From an uncultured Bacteroides sp. (GTDB lineage: Bacteria > Bacteroidota > Bacteroidia > Bacteroidales > Bacteroidaceae): a stretch of DNA of 64,000 bases. Positions 27,375-35,988 of the stretch are shown in pieces; the first letter of the stretch is position 1; each line of letters begins with the position of its first letter. The notes below the pieces were generated by a model. It searched no databases. It saw only the letters and a program-made list of their open reading frames with translations, and was not told the origin of the DNA. The stretch covers positions 29,884 to 93,883 of the forward strand of contig NZ_CAUFUE010000021.1 of assembly GCF_959029255.1 (NCBI RefSeq), read 5' to 3'. The translations under genes and the position numbers were made by a program.

Positions 27375-28310
27375 ATGGCGATGGGAAAATTTATCAATCC
27401 GTTCACCGATTACGGATTTAAGAAAATATTCGGACAGGAGATTTCCAAGGATTTGTTGATAGACTTCTTAAATGATTTGCTGAAGGGTGAACGTGTGATA
27501 ACTGAACTCACATTCTTGAACAATGAACAACTGCCGGAGTATGAAGATGGCAGAGGTCTTATTTATGATATTTATTGTTCTACGGATACCGGTGAGAAGA
27601 TTATTGTAGAAATGCAGAATAAATCGCAGTTGCGTTTTAAGGAACGTGCTCTTTATTATCTCTCCAACGCAATTGTGCAACAGGGAGAAAAAGGTACTGA
27701 ATGGAAGTTTGAGATAAAGGCTGTGTATGGTGTTTTCTTTATGAACTTTTTATTCGACGACTGCGTTAAATTAAGAACAGACGTGATTCTTGCCGACCGT
27801 GAAACGGGGGAACAGTTTACTGACAGGATGCGTCAGGTGTTTATAGCTTTGCCGCTCTTCAAAAAAGAAGAAGATGAGTGTGAAAATGATTTTGAACGTT
27901 GGATATATACATTGAAGAATATGGAGACACTGAAACGAATGCCATTCAAGGCCCGCAAGGCAGTCTTCGAGAAACTGGAAGAAATTGCCGATGTGGCTTC
28001 TCTAAGTAAAGAGGAGCGTAAACGTTATGAGAATAGCGTAAATGTATATCGTACCCATCTGTGTGTGTTGGATGCGGCAGAGCAGGAAGGGCTGGAGAAA
28101 GGTATGAAGGAAGGACTGGAGAAAGGAATGAAGGAAGGGCTGGAGAAAGGAATGAAGAAAGGGCTGGAGAAAGGAATAGAGGAAGGACTAAAACAGGGAC
28201 GAGAAGAAGAAAGACTTTTTAATGCCCGTAAGATGAAAGAGCGTGGCTATCCTTTGACAGATATTGAGGACATTACAGGACTTTCTGAATCTGAAATCGC
28301 TGCATTATAA
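27375..28310 (+). CDS. Rpn/YhgA-like PD-(D/E)XK nuclease family protein
   Basis: A 311-residue protein of the PDDEXK-type transposase/Rpn family. It begins with the family phrase INPFTDYGFKKIFG (residues 7-20), followed by nuclease residues D65 (GLIYDIYC) and E79-x-Q81 (IIVEMQNK). The C-terminal quarter is a charged helix built of EGLEKGMK-type repeats (about residues 241-275), a typical variable tail of the family. E. coli Rpn proteins are DNA nucleases that promote recombination; many Bacteroides copies are uncharacterised and scattered. It starts at ATG 27375, or 27381. It stands alone next to a 22-bp repeat array. Confidence 0.85.
   Translation: MAMGKFINPFTDYGFKKIFGQEISKDLLIDFLNDLLKGERVITELTFLNNEQLPEYEDGRGLIYDIYCSTDTGEKIIVEMQNKSQLRFKERALYYLSNAIVQQGEKGTEWKFEIKAVYGVFFMNFLFDDCVKLRTDVILADRETGEQFTDRMRQVFIALPLFKKEEDECENDFERWIYTLKNMETLKRMPFKARKAVFEKLEEIADVASLSKEERKRYENSVNVYRTHLCVLDAAEQEGLEKGMKEGLEKGMKEGLEKGMKKGLEKGIEEGLKQGREEERLFNARKMKERGYPLTDIEDITGLSESEIAAL
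28095..28190 (+). repeat. 24-bp tandem repeat inside the Rpn-like gene
   Basis: GAGAAAGG recurs at 28095, 28119, 28143 and 28167, exactly 24 bases (8 codons) apart. Four near-identical units encode EKGMKEGL-type octads. Unit gain or loss would keep the reading frame and change tail length. Confidence 0.85.
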
Positions 28311-28410
28311 ATTACTTTCTCAATCTCTTGTACAAGCGGGTTGATAAATCAGCTCGAATGGAGTGTTAAATATTATAATAATTAGGTTCCTCTCAATAAA
28401 TATCACCGAA

Positions 28411-28432
28411 TTTGCAATGTGTATATTGCAAA
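28411..28432. promoter_or_regulatory. Candidate operator of pta-ackA
   Basis: A perfect inverted repeat TTTGCAAT-N6-ATTGCAAA ends six bases before the -7 element at 28439-28446, so it covers the region where the -33 contact and spacer lie. That position fits a repressor site, or a site for a dimeric regulator that touches RNA polymerase. The regulator is unknown. Confidence 0.6.
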
Positions 28433-28438
28433 ATTGTG

Positions 28439-28446
28439 TACTTTTG
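28439..28446 (+). promoter_or_regulatory. -7 element of pta-ackA
   Basis: TACTTTTG fits TAnnTTTG, 48 bases before the pta ATG. A TTTG begins at 28411 inside the palindrome, slightly too far (24 bases) for an ideal -33. Confidence 0.6.
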
Positions 28447-28494
28447 CGGCGTGAATAACACGAACTACCGATTCTTATACACAATTAAAATATC

Positions 28495-29511
28495 ATGCAA
28501 AGATTAATTAACGAAATTCTTGAGCGTGCGAAAGCCAATCGCCAACGCATTGTTCTTCCCGAAGGTACGGAAGAACGTACTTTGAAAGCAGCCAATCAAA
28601 TTTTGACTGACGGTATTGCAGACCTGATTCTTTTAGGTAATCCTGCAGAAATCAACGCTTGTGCAACGGAGTGGGGACTTGGTAATATCTCCAAGGCAAC
28701 CATCATCGATCCTGAAAACAATCCGAAACAGGAAGAATATGCACAGTTGTTGTTCGAGCTGCGTAAGAACAAGGGGATGACTATTGAGGAAGCTCGTAAA
28801 CTGACGACCAACCCGCTTTATCTGGGCTGTTTGATTATCAAGAATGGTGACGCTGACGGCCAGTTGGCCGGTGCACGCAATACTACCGGTGACGTACTTC
28901 GTCCGGCTTTGCAGATTATCAAGACCGCTCCGGGCATCACTTGTGTTTCGGGCGCGATGTTGCTGCTGACTCATGCTCCTGAATATGGCAAGAACGGTAT
29001 CCTCGTGATGGGTGACGTTGCTGTTACTCCGGTGCCCGATGCCGCCCAGTTGGCACAGATTGCCGTTTGCACGGCACGTACTGCCAAAGCGGTTGTAGGC
29101 ATGGATCCTAAGGTTGCAATGCTCAGCTTCTCTACCAAAGGTTCGGCAAAACACGAAGTGGTTGACAAAGTGGTAGAAGCTTTGAAGATTGCCAAGGAAA
29201 TGGCTCCCGATATCGCTATCGACGGTGAATTGCAGGCTGATGCCGCTTTGGTTCCCGAAGTAGGTGCCAGCAAAGCTCCGGGTTCGGCCATCGCAGGTAA
29301 TGCCAATGTGCTGATTGTTCCGAGCCTTGAGGTAGGAAACATCTCTTATAAGTTGGTACAACGCTTGGGACATGCAGATGCCGTAGGCCCGATTTTGCAA
29401 GGTATTGCCCGCCCGGTAAACGACCTGTCTCGCGGTTGCTCCATCGAAGATGTATATCGTATGATTGCGATTACCGCCAATCAGGCTATTGCTGCTAAAA
29501 ACGCCAAATAA
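28495..29511 (+). CDS. pta: Phosphate acetyltransferase
   Basis: A 338-residue enzyme that converts acetyl-CoA and phosphate to acetyl phosphate, the first half of fermentative acetate and ATP production. It is the short form without the N-terminal regulatory domains of E. coli Pta. Typical segments are RIVLPEGTEERTLKAA at residues 18-33, LAGARNTTGDVLRPAL near 123, and the C-terminal ANVLIVPSLEVGNISYKL. It is followed by ackA after 18 bases, the standard operon. The promoter region carries a perfect palindrome, a candidate control point. Confidence 0.96.
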   Translation: MQRLINEILERAKANRQRIVLPEGTEERTLKAANQILTDGIADLILLGNPAEINACATEWGLGNISKATIIDPENNPKQEEYAQLLFELRKNKGMTIEEARKLTTNPLYLGCLIIKNGDADGQLAGARNTTGDVLRPALQIIKTAPGITCVSGAMLLLTHAPEYGKNGILVMGDVAVTPVPDAAQLAQIAVCTARTAKAVVGMDPKVAMLSFSTKGSAKHEVVDKVVEALKIAKEMAPDIAIDGELQADAALVPEVGASKAPGSAIAGNANVLIVPSLEVGNISYKLVQRLGHADAVGPILQGIARPVNDLSRGCSIEDVYRMIAITANQAIAAKNAK

Positions 29512-29529
29512 CTTTAAATCAGATATAAT

Positions 29530-30726
29530 ATGAAAGTTTTAGTATTGAACTGCGGTAGCTCGTCCATTAAATATAAATTGTTTGATATGGACCACAAGGA
29601 GGTTATCGCTCAGGGTGGTATTGAAAAAATTGGTTTGAAAGGCTCTTTCCTGAAATTGACTTTGCCCAATGGCGAGAAGAAAATCCTGGAAAAAGATATA
29701 CCTGAACATACTGTAGGCGTAGAGTTTATCCTGAACACTTTGATTAGCCCCGAATATGGCGCCATCAAGTCTCTGGATGAGATTAACGCTGTCGGTCACC
29801 GTATGGTGCACGGAGGAGAGAAGTTCAGCGAATCGGTATTGCTGGATAAGGAAGTGCTGGATGCATTTACTGCTTGCAACGACCTGGCTCCGCTCCACAA
29901 TCCTGCTAACTTGAAGGGTGTGAATGCCGTTGCGGCTATCTTGCCCGATGTTCCGCAGATTGGCGTATTTGATACCGCTTTCCATCAGACAATGCCCGAC
30001 TACGCATATATGTATGCTGTTCCTTACGAATTGTATGAGAAATATGGTGTTCGCCGTTATGGTTTCCACGGAACTTCTCACCGTTATGTGTCCAAGCGCG
30101 TATGTGAATTTCTGGGTGTTCAGCCCGAAGGAAAGAAAATCATCACTTGCCACATTGGTAACGGTGGTTCCATTTCTGCTATTAAAGATGGTAAATGCGT
30201 AGATACCAGCATGGGTTTGACTCCGCTGGAAGGATTGATGATGGGAACTCGCAGCGGTGATATCGATGCAGGTGCCGTGACGTTCATCATGGAAAAGGAA
30301 AACCTCGATGCAAACGGCGTGTCCAATCTCCTGAACAAGAAGAGCGGTGTGCTCGGCGTTTCAGGCGTATCCAGCGATATGCGTGAACTGGAAGCTGCCG
30401 TAGCTGCCGGTAACCCGAAGGCTATCTTGGCGGAAAAGATGTACTTCTATCGCATTAAGAAATATGTAGGTGCTTACGCTGCCGCTTTGGGTGGTGTGGA
30501 TATCATCGTGTTTACGGGCGGTGTTGGCGAGAACCAATGCAATTGCCGTAGCGAGGTATGCGAAGGACTGGAGTTCATTGGTATCAAGGTGGATGCTGAA
30601 AAGAATAAAGTTCGCGGTGAAGAAGCCGTTATCTCAGCAGATGACTCCAAAGTGAAAGTTGTTGTTATCCCGACAGATGAAGAATTGATGATTGCTTCGG
30701 ATACAATGGCTATCCTGAACAAATAA
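29530..30726 (+). CDS. ackA: Acetate kinase
   Basis: A 398-residue ASKHA enzyme that makes ATP and acetate from acetyl phosphate. It starts with MKVLVLNCGSSSIKYKLFD. The catalytic DTAFHQTMP (near residue 147), RYGFHGTSHRYVS (near 176) and the later GTRSGDIDAG and FTGGVGENQ motifs are all present. Length is normal. It is the second gene of the pta-ackA operon and is closed by an intrinsic terminator. Confidence 0.97.
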   Translation: MKVLVLNCGSSSIKYKLFDMDHKEVIAQGGIEKIGLKGSFLKLTLPNGEKKILEKDIPEHTVGVEFILNTLISPEYGAIKSLDEINAVGHRMVHGGEKFSESVLLDKEVLDAFTACNDLAPLHNPANLKGVNAVAAILPDVPQIGVFDTAFHQTMPDYAYMYAVPYELYEKYGVRRYGFHGTSHRYVSKRVCEFLGVQPEGKKIITCHIGNGGSISAIKDGKCVDTSMGLTPLEGLMMGTRSGDIDAGAVTFIMEKENLDANGVSNLLNKKSGVLGVSGVSSDMRELEAAVAAGNPKAILAEKMYFYRIKKYVGAYAAALGGVDIIVFTGGVGENQCNCRSEVCEGLEFIGIKVDAEKNKVRGEEAVISADDSKVKVVVIPTDEELMIASDTMAILNK

Positions 30727-30766
30727 TCATTCGGAGAGGATTTATTCGTAACTGTAATTTTATATG

Positions 30767-30810
30767 AAAGCCGGAGGCAGATAAAACTTGCCCTTCGGCT
30801 TTTTGTTTTT
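30767..30810 (+). terminator. Terminator of pta-ackA
   Basis: AAAGCCGGAGG pairs, with small mismatches, with CCTTCGGCTTT and is followed by TTTTTGTTTTT, a strong T-run. Confidence 0.85.
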
Positions 30811-30845
30811 AACGAATTCTTCGTTTCTGTATGATTTAAAAATCT

Positions 30846-30853
30846 TATCTTTG
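30846..30853 (+). promoter_or_regulatory. -7 element of the alkaline phosphatase gene
   Basis: TATCTTTG matches the consensus perfectly, 45 bases before the ATG. The -33 region has only TTTC at 30824. No Pho-box-like repeat was recognised. Confidence 0.55.
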
Positions 30854-30898
30854 TTAATCTTTAGAAGACAAATGCTATAAACTTTAAATAATTAATTT

Positions 30899-32299
30899 AT
30901 GAGACGATTAATCTACGCATTGTTTTTTGTGCTGTTTGCGGGTATGGGTTATGCCCAACAGGCAAAGTACGTATTTTATTTCATTGGTGATGGAATGGGA
31001 GTAAATCAGGTGAACGGTACGGAAATGTACCTGGCGGAACAGGAAGGACGTATCGGGGTGAAACCGCTCTTGTTTACCACATTTCCGGTAGGCACTATGG
31101 CCACTACTTTTTCTACCACTAATTCTGTAACGGACTCTTCAGCAGCAGGTACGGCTCTTGCTACCGGTGAAAAGACATACAATGGCGCCATCGGCATGGA
31201 CGATAACAAGAATGTTTTGCAGACGGTTGCCGAAAGAGCGAAGAAAGCGGGAAAGAAAGTCGGCGTAACTACCAGTGTCAGTGTAGACCATGCTACTCCG
31301 GCAGCGTTCTATGCTCATCAGCCCAGTCGTAATATGTATTATGAAATTGCCCTCGACTTGCCGAAGGCTAATCTGGACTTCTATGCAGGCGGCGGTTTCC
31401 TGAAACCTACCACGACTGCCGATAAGAAGGAAGCTCCGAGCATCTTCCCTATTATAGAAGAAGCGGGATATACCATTGCCAGAGGACTGGATGAGTACAA
31501 AGCCAAGGCGGCAGATGCAAAAAAGATGGTTCTTATCCAGGAGAAAGGTGCAAACCCTTCTTGTCTGCCATACGCCATCGACCGCAAGGAAGGTGACCTG
31601 ACTTTGGCGCAGATTACGGAAAGCGCCATTTCTTTCTTGACAAAGGGAAACAACAAAGGTTTCTTCCTGATGGTAGAGGGCGGAAAAATTGACTGGGCAT
31701 GCCATGGCAACGACCCTGCTACCGTTTTTGAGGAAGTAATTGATATGGATAATGCCGTTAAGGTGGCTTACGAATTCTATAAGAAGCATCCGAAGGAAAC
31801 TTTGATTGTTGTGACGGCCGACCACGAAACCGGTGGATTGGGACTGGGTACTACGAAATATGAACTGTTCCTGAAAGCTTTGGCTAATCAGAAACTGTCT
31901 CAGGACATGTTGTCCAAAGCTATCTCGGATTTGCGTAAGGCAAAAGGTAACAAAGTGTCTTGGGAAGAGGTGAAAGAATTGCTTGGTGATAAAATGGGCT
32001 TTTGGAAAACTCTGCCTTTGTCTTGGGAACAAGAAAAGATGCTTCGTGATGAATACGAAAGCTCATTCGTGAAGAATAAGGTTGTTTTTGAGGAAAGCCT
32101 TTATGCCAAGACCGAACCCTTGGCTGCCGTTGCCAAGAAAGTGATGAGCCAGATAGCTATGGTGGGCTGGACAAGTCCGAATCATACAGCGGGATATGTT
32201 CCTGTATTTGCGGTAGGTGCAGGTTCCAATCTGTTTGTCGGTAAGATGGATAATACGGAAATACCGAAACGCATTGCGAAAGCGGCAGGTTACAAATAA
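30899..32299 (+). CDS. Secreted alkaline phosphatase (PhoA family)
   Basis: A 466-residue metalloenzyme with a signal peptide (residues 1-19, ending GMGYA). The metal-site Asp lies in YFIGDGMGVNQV (D31), and the nucleophile Ser80 in VTDSSAAGTALATG. The zinc ligands lie in EGGKIDWACHGND and VTADHETGG, with a late His in SPNHTAGYVPV. The predicted role is release of phosphate from phosphomonoesters in the periplasm. Compared with E. coli PhoA it carries a large helical insertion (about residues 318-400) before the final metal ligand. It is a single-gene unit with its own terminator. Confidence 0.94.
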   Translation: MRRLIYALFFVLFAGMGYAQQAKYVFYFIGDGMGVNQVNGTEMYLAEQEGRIGVKPLLFTTFPVGTMATTFSTTNSVTDSSAAGTALATGEKTYNGAIGMDDNKNVLQTVAERAKKAGKKVGVTTSVSVDHATPAAFYAHQPSRNMYYEIALDLPKANLDFYAGGGFLKPTTTADKKEAPSIFPIIEEAGYTIARGLDEYKAKAADAKKMVLIQEKGANPSCLPYAIDRKEGDLTLAQITESAISFLTKGNNKGFFLMVEGGKIDWACHGNDPATVFEEVIDMDNAVKVAYEFYKKHPKETLIVVTADHETGGLGLGTTKYELFLKALANQKLSQDMLSKAISDLRKAKGNKVSWEEVKELLGDKMGFWKTLPLSWEQEKMLRDEYESSFVKNKVVFEESLYAKTEPLAAVAKKVMSQIAMVGWTSPNHTAGYVPVFAVGAGSNLFVGKMDNTEIPKRIAKAAGYK

Positions 32300-32326
32300 A
32301 TCTTTTAAAAGATATTACCTTATAAA

Positions 32327-32366
32327 AAACGGAGCGTACCGGGTTATTCCCCAATACGCTCCGTTT
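32327..32366. terminator. Terminator after the alkaline phosphatase gene
   Basis: AAACGGAGCGTA (32327-32338) pairs perfectly with TACGCTCCGTTT (32355-32366) around a 16-base loop. It ends 4 bases before the convergent small gene and can act for both strands. Confidence 0.85.
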
Positions 32367-32369
32367 CTG

Positions 32370-32579
32370 TTATTCCAAATCTTTCTTGATTATCTCGTCC
32401 ATTTCTTTGATAAGTTTCTTCCGTTCTTTTGCGGATTTCACTTTCTTTTCTTTATACCCGAGGTCGGTACGTTCGGAAATCTCTTCGCTCCATTCCTCAA
32501 ATTCATTCTTTGCCGGACGTCCGTTGGGGTCTATATTTTCTTCGGCAATAGAATCATGTCTATAAATCATATCATCCAT
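32370..32579 (-). CDS. Small highly charged protein of unknown function
   Basis: A 69-residue protein starting MDDMIYRHDSIAEENID, with an acidic N-terminal half and a lysine-rich helical C-terminal half (KEKKVKSAKERKKLIKEMD). No signal or membrane segment is visible. It ends right at the bidirectional terminator and lies about 100 bases downstream of lpxH on the same strand, which supports it being expressed. I do not recognise a family. Confidence 0.55.
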   Translation of the reverse strand: MDDMIYRHDSIAEENIDPNGRPAKNEFEEWSEEISERTDLGYKEKKVKSAKERKKLIKEMDEIIKKDLE

Positions 32580-32684
32580 AACAATGTCGTTTAAGCGGTT
32601 ATGATGATATTACAAGTTTCCGGCAAAAAGGTTTCGGGGATTTGTTCTTTTTTACAATCATTCATATTCCTTGGTGAAACCGTT

Positions 32685-33449
32685 TTACAGCTTTGTCTCT
32701 CCTTCGATAAATTCTTCCAGGAACAGATTTTCACCATCAAACACGGCGTATGAGAAGTAATTAATCCAATCGCCCAGGATGACGACACGGGCAGTGGCGC
32801 TCAACATCAAGTCCAGCTCTATGTGCCGATGTCCGTAGATAAAGAAATTGATATTCGGATGGCTTTTCAGATACTCCTTTGTGTAGAGTACCAGATGTTC
32901 GTTATTCTCACCCATATACTCCGGTTCTTTGCCATTCACGCGTTTCAGGCGACTGTGTTTTGCCCATGTCAATCCCAACTCCACGCTCCAGCGGGGGTGC
33001 AGGGCGGAGAACAACGTTTGGAGCGAACGGCTGTGAAACATGGCGCGCAAGAGTTTGAACTTCTTGTCCGGGTCGCCCAAACCGTCTCCGTGTGCCAGGT
33101 AGAACTCCTTGCCGTATATCTCTGTAGTAAGCGCTTCCCGATGGATGATGACGCCGCATTCTTTAGCTAGGTAATCACCGCACCAGATGTCGTGGTTACC
33201 CGTGAAAAAGTGCACTTCCACCCCCATATCCGTCAGTTCGGACAGCTTTCCGAGGAACCGGGTATATCCCTTGGGCACTACCATGCGGAACTCATACCAG
33301 AAATCAAACATGTCTCCCAGTAGATATACGGCGGAAGCCTTGTGCTTGATGCTATCTAGGAAGTTGACTAACCGGCGTTCCTGTGTCCGTCCGTGTTCAA
33401 TGGCACGCGAGCCCAGATGGGCGTCTGAAAGGAAATATACGTTCTTCAT
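32685..33449 (-). CDS. lpxH: UDP-2,3-diacylglucosamine diphosphatase-like metallophosphoesterase
   Basis: A 254-residue calcineurin-type phosphoesterase. Metal ligands are D9 and H11 (SDAHLG), D46 (LLGDMFDF), N85-H86-D87 (TGNHD), H120 (LAHGDG) and the late GHRH. The family hydrolyses UDP-2,3-diacylglucosamine to lipid X at the inner face of the inner membrane in lipid A synthesis. The sequence fits LpxH or the related LpxH2-like group. It starts 18 bases after the MIP18-type gene and is probably in the same operon. Confidence 0.87.
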   Translation of the reverse strand: MKNVYFLSDAHLGSRAIEHGRTQERRLVNFLDSIKHKASAVYLLGDMFDFWYEFRMVVPKGYTRFLGKLSELTDMGVEVHFFTGNHDIWCGDYLAKECGVIIHREALTTEIYGKEFYLAHGDGLGDPDKKFKLLRAMFHSRSLQTLFSALHPRWSVELGLTWAKHSRLKRVNGKEPEYMGENNEHLVLYTKEYLKSHPNINFFIYGHRHIELDLMLSATARVVILGDWINYFSYAVFDGENLFLEEFIEGETKL

Positions 33450-33467
33450 TTATCAACTATCCGTTAT

Positions 33468-33779
33468 TTAGAGAAATCCAAGTTCCAGTTTGGCTTCTTC
33501 ACTCATCATATCTTTGTCCCACTCGGGTTCGAATACCAGGTTGATGGTAGCCGAGGTAACTCCGTCAATAGACTCGACTTTTTGACGGACATCCTCCATA
33601 ATAAAGTCTGCCGCCGGACAATTAGGGGCGGTCAGGGTCATATCTATATTGGCGTCTCCATTGTCGGAAACATCAATTTTATAGATGAGTCCCAAGTCGT
33701 AGACGTTCACCGGTATCTCAGGGTCGTATACGGTCTTGAGCATGGATACGATTTTTTCTTCTATTTCAAATTTGGTCAT
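33468..33779 (-). CDS. MIP18/DUF59-family metal-sulfur cluster assembly factor
   Basis: A 103-residue protein with the complete MIP18 (SufT/PaaD-like) pattern: VYDPEIPVNVYDLGLIY near residues 17-33, TLTAPNCPAADFI with the conserved Cys near 53, and VFEPEWDKDMMSEEAKLELG at the end. Members help to mature Fe-S proteins in the cytosol. It lies upstream of lpxH, and no other suf gene is near. Confidence 0.92.
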   Translation of the reverse strand: MTKFEIEEKIVSMLKTVYDPEIPVNVYDLGLIYKIDVSDNGDANIDMTLTAPNCPAADFIMEDVRQKVESIDGVTSATINLVFEPEWDKDMMSEEAKLELGFL

Positions 33780-33841
33780 ATTCGTACGGTTTCTTGGTTT
33801 AGCGTAGCAAATCTAAAGATTTTAATTGAAACGGCAATAAC

Positions 33842-34534
33842 TTAAAGTGATAATATCCCTTGATCGTTGAAACTGTAATATCTGCCGTCCGTTATGATAA
33901 CATGGTCAATGAGCCGTATGTTCATGGTTTGAGCCCCTTTCTGTACGAGCTGTGTCAACCGCTTGTCCTCTTGGCTGGGTTGCGGATTGCCAGAGGGATG
34001 GTTGTGAATCAGTGAAAGTTGTGTGGCTCGTTGCAGCAAGGCTTCGCGCAATATGCTGCGCACATCGGCAGTGGTCTGGTCTATACCGCCCCGGCTGATG
34101 CGGACTTTGTCAATCACCCGTGTTGCTTGGTTCAGCAACAATACCCAGAATTCTTCCTGCGCAAGGTCGCACATCAGCGGATGAAAGAGTTCGTAGATAT
34201 CTTGCGATGAGCGGATGACCGCCCGTTCGGAGTGTTCCTGAAGTTTTCTTCGTTTACCCAGTTCCAGTGCCGCCATGATGGTGACGCTCTTGGCCGGTCC
34301 CAGTCCCTTGAAACGAGAGAAGTCCCGTACCTCCCACTTTCCCAGCCGGTTTAAATCGTTGTTACAGCTGGCAAGTGTCCGTTGCATCAGGGTCACTGCG
34401 CTTTCCTCCGTATTGCCTGAACCGATAAGTATGGCAAGCAGTTCCGCATCACTCAGTGCCTCAGCACCTTTCTGCATCATCTTTTCCCGGGGACGGTCTT
34501 CTGCTGCCCACTGGTTGATATTCAGTTTGTTCAT
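33842..34534 (-). CDS. radC: RadC-family JAB/MPN-domain protein
   Basis: A 230-residue RadC homologue. An N-terminal UPF0758 helical region (residues 1-100, with LGPAKSVTIMAALELG resembling a HhH) is followed by a JAB/MPN+ metalloprotease-like domain with SLIHNHPSGNPQPSQED. The H-x-H and Asp ligands are present, so the metal site looks intact. Despite the name, a repair role is not established, and metal-dependent hydrolysis is only predicted. A long homopurine stretch on the coding strand lies just upstream. Confidence 0.92.
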   Translation of the reverse strand: MNKLNINQWAAEDRPREKMMQKGAEALSDAELLAILIGSGNTEESAVTLMQRTLASCNNDLNRLGKWEVRDFSRFKGLGPAKSVTIMAALELGKRRKLQEHSERAVIRSSQDIYELFHPLMCDLAQEEFWVLLLNQATRVIDKVRISRGGIDQTTADVRSILREALLQRATQLSLIHNHPSGNPQPSQEDKRLTQLVQKGAQTMNIRLIDHVIITDGRYYSFNDQGILSL

Positions 34535-34618
34535 TAGTTTGTTTGTCTTTCGCTCTCTCGCTTGCTTTTTTCTTTCTTTCTTCCCCTTTTCGTTCTCCTT
34601 ACTTAGTAAAAGTCCCCC

Positions 34619-35608
34619 TTACTTATAAAAGTTCTTCTTAAAAGCCTCGAACTCGTCTTTCCCAAGCACACAACGGTTCCACCAAGCCCTCCAGAACCCT
34701 GTTCCATATCCGATAAGTTGTATGAAGGAGGCAGCGATAGAATAAACCCCGATACGTAAACTATGGTTTTGCAGGGCAGAGTCCAGGCAAACCAGCAGGG
34801 CGTATAAGATGATTGGCGTCAAGCTGTAAAGGCAGAAAGGTGTTCCCAGTAGCAGCAATGCTACTCCCAATGTAAAAGCGGCAGGTAGCAAATGAACGAT
34901 TTTCAGTGACTCGGGATATCTCTTGTATAGGTTGATGCGGGCTATTCCCGAGTTATGCACTTGTTTGAAGAACTTCTTCAAATCCGTCCGGCGTTTATGA
35001 TAGACCCATGCACCGGGAAACAGCCTGCATTTGTATCCTCCTTTGAAGATGCGGATGCTGAAATCTATATCTTCGCCGAAACGCATCTTGGAGAAACCGC
35101 CCAACGCTTCATACACTTGGCGGCATACTCCCATATTGAAACTTCGCGGATAGAACTTGTCCATCTTCTTTTTCCCTCCGCGAATACCTCCCGTTGTAAA
35201 GAAAGAAGTCATGGAGTAGTTGATGGCTTTCTGTATGTCCGTAAAGGAGGAATGTGCGCGATCCGGCCCGCCGAAGGCATCGGCAGGTTCTTTTTGCAGT
35301 TCTTCTTCTACTGCCGCAAAATATCCTTCGGGCAAGATACAGTCGGAATCCAATATAATCAGATAATCCCCTTTGCTCCTTTCAGCTCCGTAGTTTCGTG
35401 TTTGTCCGGGACCGGAATTGGGCTTACTATAATAATGTATTTCCAACTTCCCCTGGTACTGTTCTACAACCTCCTTACAAGGAATGGAAGAACCGTCTTC
35501 TACAACAACAACCTCAAAGTCCTTGAAACTTTGCGTAGTCAGGCTTTCCAGCAGTTCATTCACCTCATCAGGACGATTATATACGGGGATAATGACGGAA
35601 TATCTCAT
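34619..35608 (-). CDS. Family 2 glycosyltransferase with C-terminal membrane segments
   Basis: A 329-residue GT-A enzyme. The nucleotide-sugar-binding region starts SVIIPVYNRPDEV (residues 4-16), VVEDGS follows at 35-40 and the DxD motif is DSD at 87-89. An acceptor-type FGEDIDFSIRI lies near residue 181. Two to three hydrophobic segments in the last 90 residues anchor it in the inner membrane. Likely it transfers a sugar to a lipid or envelope glycan; donor and acceptor are unknown. No glycan cluster surrounds it. Confidence 0.88.
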   Translation of the reverse strand: MRYSVIIPVYNRPDEVNELLESLTTQSFKDFEVVVVEDGSSIPCKEVVEQYQGKLEIHYYSKPNSGPGQTRNYGAERSKGDYLIILDSDCILPEGYFAAVEEELQKEPADAFGGPDRAHSSFTDIQKAINYSMTSFFTTGGIRGGKKKMDKFYPRSFNMGVCRQVYEALGGFSKMRFGEDIDFSIRIFKGGYKCRLFPGAWVYHKRRTDLKKFFKQVHNSGIARINLYKRYPESLKIVHLLPAAFTLGVALLLLGTPFCLYSLTPIILYALLVCLDSALQNHSLRIGVYSIAASFIQLIGYGTGFWRAWWNRCVLGKDEFEAFKKNFYK

Positions 35609-35988
35609 AACGTCTGTTTCAATTATTCGTTTTCAATGACAAAGATACATCTAATTATGCAATCCTTCTTTAATTTATGTGAGTTATTCTTTTCAACAAT
35701 GCACATAGATGCGAACTCGGTATAAGGGATAACTCCTTATTATGGGTTTTGAATTGAATGACAAAAGAATTATTTTTAGACATAAGAACAAAAGAACATA
35801 TTCACTAAATGATATAATCTGTGTTTTCTTATTTGTCCTTTTGTTCTTATGGCTGAAAAAGGATATTCTGTTTAGTTCATGTTCATTCTGTTATGTTTTG
35901 AATTTTATATCGAACTCACGTTACATTACTCAACTCGAGTATGCTCACTATTAAGTATGTTTATGCTAATAGCTACTGTCCGCCCCTT

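Noticed and set aside
27375..28310. The Rpn-like gene as part of an insertion sequence
   Set aside because: No terminal inverted repeats or target duplications were seen flanking the gene.
32591..32788. A 65-residue minus-strand ORF overlapping the end of lpxH
   Set aside because: It overlaps lpxH in another frame and lacks family similarity.
35742..35954. A 70-residue plus-strand ORF in the GT2-efp gap
   Set aside because: AT-rich, no promoter or family resemblance, cysteine/phenylalanine-rich composition typical of chance ORFs, and it borders the repeat array.
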